The position numbers were made by a program, and so were the translations under genes. The notes under the pieces are model-generated. The model was given only the letters and a program-made list of their open reading frames with translations, was not told where the DNA came from and did not search any database. Of a DNA stretch of 64,000 bases, positions 56,850 through 64,000 are shown piece by piece. The stretch's first letter is position 1. Each line of letters begins with the position of its first letter. The stretch is from Coriolopsis trogii (Eukaryota; Basidiomycota; Agaricomycetes; Polyporales; Polyporaceae), in NCBI GenBank assembly GCA_020543525.1, contig JAHYIO010000001.1:1550001-1614000 (forward strand). The letters run 5' to 3'.

Positions 56850-59815
56850 TCACAAGGTGTCAGTCGGCGACGTCCCCTTCTCCTTCTCGTCCACCGGCGT
56901 CAGGCTCGAGCCCGACAGGCGGGGGCGCGGCGGCAGGCCGACCCCTCGGCGGAAACGGGGGATGGTGGGAGGGGTGGTAGGTTGCGCAGACGGCGCGGGT
57001 TGGCTCTGGCTGGGCTGCTGAGTCTGAGTCTGAGTCTGGGGTTGGGGCTGTACCTGGGGCGGCTGGGGCAGCGCGCGTCCGGCACGAATAGGAGACGGGT
57101 TCGAGGGGAGCCCGCTGTTGAACGACGGAATTCCTTCCTGTCGGGACAGTTGTGAGGAGATGAAGGTCGGGCGCGTGAGCTGCGCGAAGCCGGGGCGAGC
57201 AACGGTGGCGACACCGACGAAGCCCTCTTCCGACATCCCGCCCGCAGACGTCGCGGACATCATGCTGTCCTTCGGGTTGGCGGGAACGGTCAGATCTGCA
57301 AGATGGAGGTCAACACGAGCCTCGAGAAAGCGCGAAGAAGTATCAGGACGTACTGCCGACGAACGAGGTGATGTCATACTGGGTCCCCATCGAGTCGATC
57401 CCCTTACGCTCCCTGCGGCTCCCAACACTCGACGCGTCCGAGAAGCGCGAGGTAGGCATCTTCGGGATCGCAAGCTCGCGCTTGGGAGACTCGGCGCGAA
57501 CGACAGCCTTCTCCTGCACAGGCATGGCGGGAATGACAGCCGAGTCCATGCTCGACCGGTTCAGGGGCGGCTGGTGGTCAAAGTGGAACTCACTCTGCGA
57601 CGACGACTGCGGGATCCTGTCCGGTCCGGGTGTCGTCAGGTCCGGGCTGGGCACGAACTCCCGCGCTACCGCGGTCGCCAGCGGCGAGTAGCCCGCGGTC
57701 TGCTGGCCTTCTGGGGGGAAAACGTAGGCCAGAGTCTGGCCCAGAGCCTCTTCGGACATGCTCATGCTCGCGTCGCTGTCAAACTCGCGCTGCGAGGGCG
57801 AGTCGTTGAAGAACCTCAGCGCTGCGATCGACTTGTCCAGTTCGTTCTGTTGGCGGAGCAGGACGGACATGTTCGAGGAGCGCGCGGAGTCGGGCATAGG
57901 CGAAGTGGGCGAGTTGAGATACGACATGCGACGAGCCACCGGCATAGGCGGGAGAGGGCGGCTGCGCGGGACGGGAGTAGCCACGGCGGAGGCGAGCGGA
58001 GACATAGGGTACGGCGATGCGAGGTTCTGGCCGGCTTCGAGACTCTGAGGGCGTGAATAGGCACCCTGGCGGAGCGAGCCGTCGCTGTAGGGAGAGACGA
58101 CTTGGATGTTCGTAGTAATCGGAGACTCGTTCTCATACTGGTAGTACTTCTGCTTGAGAGCGTCGGCAACAACGTCGTCGTCAACGCCTGAGTATCTGTT
58201 CGCGTTCGAGTACTCGATCTCCTGCCAGTCCCGGTCAGGAACAGAAGTCTTTGCAGACTTCATGCTGGCGACCTCCACGGCCGGCGAATGGCCTTGTTCC
58301 GCATTGGCCGAAGACATGGAGGGCTCACGCAGGTTTATTTGCAGGGTACGCGGGGGGAAGTCGGGGAGAGGAGACACCCCGCGTTGCTCGTCCTCGTCCA
58401 AGACAGGCTGGACAGGAACAGCGAGAGCATCGAGCTGGGGCTTCTCTTCGGCATACCAAGGCTGGGTCGCGGTTTGGGCGACGGGAGAGGGGCCGCGTTC
58501 AGCGTCTACGTCCCAGGGTTGCACGTTATCTTGCAGACGAGGCAGAGGACGCGTCGCGCCCAGCCAAGTCGACAGGCGGCCAGCCATGGACTGATGCTGG
58601 TTCGCGCTCTGAACCTGGGCGGAACGGGCACTGTTCCGCTCGACAGTAGGGGGTACCTGTTGAGCGGCACGATACTGTTCCTCGATGACCTCCGATAAGT
58701 TGATCCTCGTGGTTTCAGCATTGAGAGGGGGGAAGTCCGAGTCACGCTTCTCCATGGAATCGCGTTGGAAGGTGTTCGCACCGGGGATACTCTTGGGCGC
58801 GGGGCGATATACCGGAAAGAACGAGAGATGGCGCAGGTGATAGAAGGAGATGGTGAGCATATACACCACGACCACATACAGCTCGACTGCGCGCATGAAT
58901 CGTCCAAGAGCAGTCTCCGTGAACTCGACTACGATCGGAGTGATGAGCGACTTTGACGCAACGAATTGGTAGACCGCTTACAAAGAATGACGTTGCCAAT
59001 TGCGATCCACAAGCTGAACAATAGGGCCACAATCATAGGAGCATATTGTACCAGCACCTTGCCCTTGGACTGAGTCGTAAAGTTGACTGGGTAGCGAGCC
59101 CATGTGTTGAGCAGAAGCTTCAAGATGAAGACAGCTGAGAGGATGATCTCGAACATCGCCTCAGCCTCGTATGTCGGACCGATTTGTTCGAGCGCAGGAA
59201 CATTACGGTAGACAAGCTGAAGAATGACGACGAGGGCAATGAAGACGAGCGTTGTCCACTTCAGAACTGCGCCAATGATGCCCCAACGTCTCCAGCTGCC
59301 GCTGTGCATGAGGTTTCCCTCTGGAATGGTCTCGCCCAGAGGAATCATGGCGACGAATCCCCAGTAAAAGAGGAAACGGAGGCCATTTGCAAACGCGAAG
59401 AACACTTCGCGCACCTTGACGAGGTTGAAGATGTCAGCAGAAACAGCAGTACCGTCCGTCGAGTCGACGCGACCTTGGATGAGGAGCTGGGACAGGTCAA
59501 AGATCGCGGCGAGGAAGGACAGTAGGAGAGACAAATGCAAGCAGAAGATCCGCCTGTGGCGTTCGTGTCAGGGTGCGCATAAGCTGGGAGTTTTTTGCCA
59601 CACACCTATCGACCCGCTTCATGAGCAAGAAGAAGGTGAAAGTTCCAAGAGCCAGAATCCCCACAGTAAATATGGGGATATCACCCAAGATGAACTGCAC
59701 CTAATCGGCTTCGTAAGGACAGAAGGCGAAGTAATAGCCGGATGATGGTGCTTACCGCTTCGTTGGGACTGAGAGCCTGGAAAGCCGCGCCGGGGGATAC
59801 GGTCTGGGAAACCAT
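56850..59815 (-). CDS. 7TM protein with a ~600-residue Ser/Pro-rich tail
   Basis: Exons 59756-59815, 59606-59700, 58982-59553, 57354-58928, 56850-57295; 915 residues. Seven hydrophobic segments are visible: FTVGILALGTFTFFLLM, LSLLLSFLAAIFDLSQLL, FFAFANGLRFLFYWGFVAMI, GAVLKWTTLVFIALVVILQL, FEIILSAVFILKLLLNTW, PMIVALLFSLWIAIGNVIL and ELYVVVVYMLTISFYHL. The ~600-residue remainder is hydrophilic, with Ser/Pro/Gln-rich runs, SPPRPLPPMP-like proline motifs (RSRPLPPMPV) and a short Gln/Pro repeat near the end (QPQTQTQTQQPSQSQ). The short N-terminus, seven spans and long tail fit a receptor-like or 7TM regulator topology, but no specific family was recognised. It begins divergently from ADE8 across ~1 kb. 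Confidence 0.75.
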
Positions 59816-60801
59816 AGTTGTCGATTAGAGAAGTAGAGTGTTGTCCAGGCAAGGAGCGAGAGGTCGAAAGAACGTGTCTGAGATGAAGAACGCAAGATAA
59901 TAACTTAGAAAGCCAGCTGGTCAGCACACGCACGTAGCGTCAGTCCGGCTGAGAAGCGCTACAAGAACCAGAGGAGGCTGAGATGCAATCCCAGAAGAAA
60001 GGCGACCCGGTCCTGTGTGGAGAGCACCCGACAGGAGGACTTGACGCGACAGAGCGGTCAAGAGGGGGACGTGAACCTCGGGGTGCGGGTTAAAGAGGCT
60101 GGGCGCATGGGACGGCCTGCGGAGGAGGTGTGGTCGGACTCGGATGGCCCCTGGACGCGCCTTAGCGACGAGCAGATGGGCGATGTCTCTCTTACTCCGC
60201 GCCAATCTGCACTCGTGATCTGACGCTTTCTGTCGCGCCCTGTCCGCTCTGCCCCAGCCAGGCCCCAGCCGAGGCTCCTGTGCGACGTTCGCATGGATAC
60301 CCTCTGACGCGACTGTCGTAGAGACGTAGACCGACAGTGACTTCCCAGGATATGCATTACCGCGAGCTCGCTACCGCCTGGCAGCTCAGCCCAATATTCA
60401 ATGTCTCAACCACCATCCCGATCAGAATGGCCGTGTCGCAACTTGGAGCGTCGGCAACACAGCGCAGTCGCTCCTTACGCTGCCTTCCAAATTCTAATCA
60501 CTCCATCTCGTAATTGTGACAGCTGTCTGTGCTCTTGCTCACGATTGATTCTCCGGCGCGAATCTCTACTGCTCCTCTGTCACCAGTCATCCGACAACGT
60601 ACCATGCTTCATATTGTCGACGAGCCTTTGCTTCGGATGGCGCATTGTGGATTGAGGTGAAGCACTCCGTGAGCAGTTGTGGGAGGCTGGGAGCACCTAA
60701 CGTGCCAACCCTAACCTTGACGGAATCTTGCCGAATTTGGAAATCAACTTTGCAACTTTGAGTTGAGGACAAGACTCTCCAAAGCCTCAGCCGCACCAAT
60801 C
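59816..60801. other. Divergent intergenic region (7TM gene / ADE8)
   Basis: About 1 kb with both promoters. No gene, repeat or RNA gene recognised. Short ORFs in all frames lack motifs. Confidence 0.45.
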
Positions 60802-61590
60802 ATGTCAGGTCCACCAAGCTCACAAGAGCGCCGTATAGTAGTGCTCATATCGGGCTCAGGTGAATATGCTCCCGGTCAACATGCCATCGACTAATCCTAC
60901 TGCTCCCCCTATAGGAACAAATCTTCAGGCCTTGATCGATGCCCAAAACACCCCCGCGCTCCCATCGACGCGCATCACGCTCGTTCTATCCAACAGAAAA
61001 GCGGCATATGGTCTCACACGCGCCGCACAGGCCACTCCACCCATTCGTACCGCCTACCTTGGCCTCCAACCCTTCCTGAAAGCGAACCCGGGCAAGACAC
61101 GCGACGACTACGATGTAGAAGTCGCGCGCATCGTCGCCAGAGAACGTCCGGATCTCGTCGTCCTCGCTGGGTGGATGCACATCATGGGCGACGGCTTTCT
61201 GGACGTCGTCAATGGAGACCGCCCGTTTGACGGAGAGGAAAGGGTCGAAAAGCCGATTCCTGTCATCAACCTGCATCCCGCCCTTCCTGGTGCGTTCGAC
61301 GGCGCCCACGCGATAGAGCGCGCGTACGAGGCGTTCCAGAAGGGTGAAATCAAGACATCTGGCATCATGGTACACAAAGTGGTGAAAGAAGTTGACCGTG
61401 GGGAGCCGGTGCTCGTGCGCGAAGTCGAGATTCTGCCCGGAGAGCCAATCGAAGCTTTCGAAGAACGCCTGCATGGTGTTGAGTGGAAAGTGATAGTAGA
61501 AGCCACAGCAAAAGTCCTCAATGAAGTGAAAGTGAGTATTTCTTGCATCCTTGCTGCGCGCAACTGACACGCGGATAGCCTGTAGTTTGA
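60802..61590 (+). CDS. ADE8: Phosphoribosylglycinamide formyltransferase (GAR transformylase)
   Basis: Exons 60802-60859, 60915-61531, 61579-61590; 228 residues, the size of monofunctional fungal enzymes. It transfers a formyl group from 10-formyl-THF to GAR in purine synthesis. Motifs in order: the nucleotide loop VVLISGSGTNLQALIDA, ITLVLSNRKAAYGL, PDLVVLAGWMHIMGDGFLD, the catalytic HPALPGAFDGAHAIERAYEA region (His of LHP and a downstream Asp), and SGIMVHKVVKEVDRGEPVL. The last exon supplies only Pro-Val-Val and the stop. The first intron lies inside the GSGTN loop. Downstream it converges on CYB2. Confidence 0.95.
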
Positions 61591-61904
61591 TTATTGTAAA
61601 TCGTAGCCTGCGAGGCTTTTGGAATTGGGGCATCGCATCAATTGTCGTCCTGACACGCTAAATTTGTCTTGGATGATTACATTGACAAGCTTATCTTCCG
61701 ATTTCTCTTTTATTCAGGCGCGAATCAAGATGCCGTGGAGCAATGGCCCTACCTCAAGAAGAGCTCATTGTCATATTGATCTTGGGGACTCATAGAATCA
61801 GATCGTCGCTGTTGGGTTAATCATAGCGGGACTCCGCGATGATTAAGGGGACGCAATGCTATACTGCAGGTCCGCCAACATTTCATGGGTTATATTTAAG
61901 GACC
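61591..61904. other. 3'-3' intergenic stretch
   Basis: AT-rich gap between converging ADE8 and CYB2. No gene recognised. Confidence 0.5.
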
Positions 61905-64000
61905 TCAAAGTTTTGCAGTCACCGGTTGCCAGTCGACACGCTCGATCTGAGGACGATCAGCGACGTCGGCAACAGTGCCGGGCAATGAACTCACCATCGC
62001 TGGCACAAGCTGCTTCACGTTACTTGCACCCAGCAGCTGCATCCCCCTGACAATCTCGCGCTCGAGGATTTTGACAGCCTTTACGACACCCTCTTCACCG
62101 TACGCCTGAGCAGGCTAAGATTCAGGAAGTATTTCCAAATTGCCCAGACGACTACTCACGCTTTGTGCGTACAGGAAGGGTCGACCCAATCCCACGGCCG
62201 TCGCGCCCAAACAGAGAGCCTTGAGCACATCTGAGCATCTCTCCATCAGCATCGTGCGTTTCGAGATGGATAGAACACGCCATTAACCTGTACCCCTGCG
62301 GACGCCTCCGTCAAGATAGACTGTGAGTGATCGTGACAAGGTGAGCGACGTGAATGTTCACAACCTCAGATCACGGCGAACCTTCCATCTTAGTGAAGAT
62401 GTCCGGTCGTTGTTGGCGTAATCTGTACAACACTTCAATGCCAGGGAGCGAGCTACGGTACTGTGGTCAGCGCATGACTCTCGCATTCGCTATGCTCGAT
62501 TTTCTCTCACAATTCCAGTTGTCGACCTCCGTGATTGGAGATCAGGATCCCGTCCACGCCCGCCTCTGCTGCCAATACAGCGTCCTGTACACATGTGCGC
62601 TTGAGACTCCGACAATATAAACGCAAACGATGCTACTTACATCGACGCATTGGATGCCCTTGATCAGAATCGGCAAGTCCGTCACTGAGCGCAGCCACGG
62701 GATCGTCTTCTCCCATGTCATGTCCGCGTCGTCGTTCGCTACTAACGCCCCCGAAGTACCCAGCAGGTTCACTTCCCCGCTCTCGTCCTGCACCTGCTTT
62801 ACCGGTAAGTCCGGTGAGCCGCCAGTCTTGTTCGCCTCCTCCGCTTCGCGCTCTTGTTCTTCGAGTTCGAACGGCGCGCGTATATCACGCTCGCGATTTC
62901 CGGACACGATGGCGTCGACGGTGAGGAAGATGGCCTTGTAGCCAAGCGCGACAACTTCGCGCACGCGCTGCTCGGCGACCCGGTCATCCCGGTGTTTGTA
63001 CAACTGAAAGAAGAGCGGCTGATCCGGGGTCAGACGCGCTTCCGCGATTTGCGCATACGATAGCGACGCATTCGACGAGACCATCTGGATGATGCCTGTT
63101 CGTCCCGCACCCCGGGTGAGGTTCACCTCACCTGTTTAAATGGAGTGTCAGCGATGCGACATCATAAGTAGGTCTCGCTCTGTGTGTATGCTCTCACCGA
63201 GGGGATGTCCCAACCGCGCCAGTCCAGCGCTGCTGATAAAGACGGGTATTGACGACTTATAGCCGAGGATAGTGGTGGAGGGATCACAATTGGAAACTGG
63301 TCGCATGACGCGAGCGTGGAAGAAGAAGCGGGAGAATGCTTCGTTGTTCTCCCTGACGGCTGTTACCGATGTTAGAAGTCTTGCAACGTGGGGGACACGC
63401 ATGGTGAGCATGCGTACTCAATTCATCGTCCGCCGCTGATGTATAGTATGCATATGTCTTGTACGACAAGACTTTCCGTGCGGCATTCTGAGGCCTTCTT
63501 GAGCAAAAGACTAACTCTTCTGAAACGGCGACGTACCTCGATGTCCCAGAGACTCAGCATCCGGCTCAAGGGGAGTTTGGCGGCTTGAGCAGCCTCTATG
63601 CGCAGCTCGTCCTGTGTCTTCTTGCGGCTCTGGGCAGCCTCCTTCACAACACGTGCGGCGGCACTGTCAAGTGCACCGAGGTGCTTCTCACGAGGGAGGT
63701 TTTTGTCCAAAGCATCTGACGGATGAATGGGCTCGTACACAGCAGTCGCATCCTTTCCTCCATACTTCAGGATGATCGCGGCACCTCCTGGATGGTCCTG
63801 AACAGCAGCAGAGTGGTGTCAATGGGGAAATGACGGCTTTGAGTCCACGCACGGGCAAGAACTCTGTCACATCATAGACCTTGTTTTTGATGATGACCCA
63901 GCATGAGCTACAGGATTTCGCTGGGTAAGCCCGATCTTGTCGCGGTAGTGCATGATGGCACGCACCTCGGAGTGTTATGTTTCGATATCTCGTCGAGTGA
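61905..64000 (-). CDS. CYB2: Flavocytochrome b2-type L-lactate dehydrogenase, 5' end truncated by window edge
   Basis: Runs off the right edge; the first visible exon encodes SLDEISKHNTP. The cytochrome b5 module follows (SSCWVIIKNKVYDVTEFLP, then HPGGAAIILKYGGKDATAVY, whose HPGG binds heme). The FMN-dependent alpha-hydroxyacid dehydrogenase domain contains KVLSYKTYAYYTSAADDE, RVMRPVSNCDPSTTILGYKS, MVSSNASLSYAQIAEA, PLFFQLY, IFLTVDA, LPILIKGIQCVD, the catalytic His-Arg in ISNHGGRQLE, VYLDGGVRRGT, LGATAVGLGRPFLYA and a C-terminal ERVDWQPVTAKL. Family members oxidise L-lactate to pyruvate and pass electrons to cytochrome c in the mitochondrial intermembrane space. Exons are short and numerous. 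A charged insertion (EEQEREAEEANKTGG) sits in the usual protease-sensitive loop. Substrate could be another 2-hydroxy acid. Confidence 0.92.

Noticed and set aside
57118..58056. 312-codon plus-strand ORF opposite the 7TM tail
   Set aside because: Antisense of a Ser/Pro-rich coding region; Arg-rich composition typical of a shadow frame.
1..64000. tRNA, rRNA, CRISPR, transposase or viral genes
   Set aside because: Looked for on both strands by eye and found no cloverleaf, repeat array, integrase/transposase motif or viral gene. A tRNA could still be missed without tRNAscan-SE.

Overview
The window looks like nuclear DNA of a filamentous basidiomycete, most likely an Agaricomycete. It is GC-rich and gene-dense. 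Almost every gene is split by many GT-AG introns of about 45-70 nt, several exons are tiny (4, 6, 12 and 20 nt), and the contents fit that group (GH3 and GH131 glucanases, secreted PNGase A, F-box/LRR-like tandem paralogues, a DUF7726-like protein). All multi-exon models were assembled by hand from reading frame, splice consensus and family motifs. Exon lists in the entries give window coordinates.

Layout, left to right. 0-7 kb: the 3' end of the DEAH helicase ECM16/DHR1 (+), 6-phosphogluconate dehydrogenase (-), branched-chain aminotransferase (+) and a trypsin-like protease with a mitochondrial-type N-terminus (+). 7-13 kb: a tandem array of three F-box-like paralogues (-) whose middle copy is broken. 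13-18 kb: a seven-helix membrane protein with a long tail (-), the adenylate kinase/ribosome factor FAP7 (+), and a DUF7726-like gene with an in-frame stop (-). 18-26 kb: PNGase A (-), INO80 subunit IES2 (+), a secreted Ser/Thr-rich GPI-type protein (-), cyclin H/CCL1 (+). 26-38 kb: a CNH-like plus GYF protein (+), TFIIIA (-), Pol III subunit RPC37/RPC5 (+), and a 13-exon gene of unknown function (+). 38-50 kb: a multi-LIM protein (+), GH3 beta-glucosidase (33 exons, -), an inverted repeat, GH131 glucanase (-). 50-64 kb: several unrecognised genes, a membrane-associated DnaJ protein (-), a second 7TM protein with a long tail (-), GAR transformylase ADE8 (+) and the start-truncated flavocytochrome b2 gene CYB2 (-).

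Themes. Ribosome production is well represented: ECM16 (18S processing), FAP7 (40S maturation), TFIIIA (5S rRNA transcription) and RPC37 (Pol III). The last two are divergent, with only about 130 bp between start codons. Secreted carbohydrate and glycoprotein enzymes form a second theme, with GH131 and GH3 side by side on the same strand. The least explained items are the decaying F-box copy, the unknown genes at 34.5-37.5 kb and 50.6-52 kb, the two 7TM proteins with long disordered regions, and the nonsense codon in the DUF7726-like gene. I recognised no mobile element, CRISPR array, tRNA or rRNA gene.
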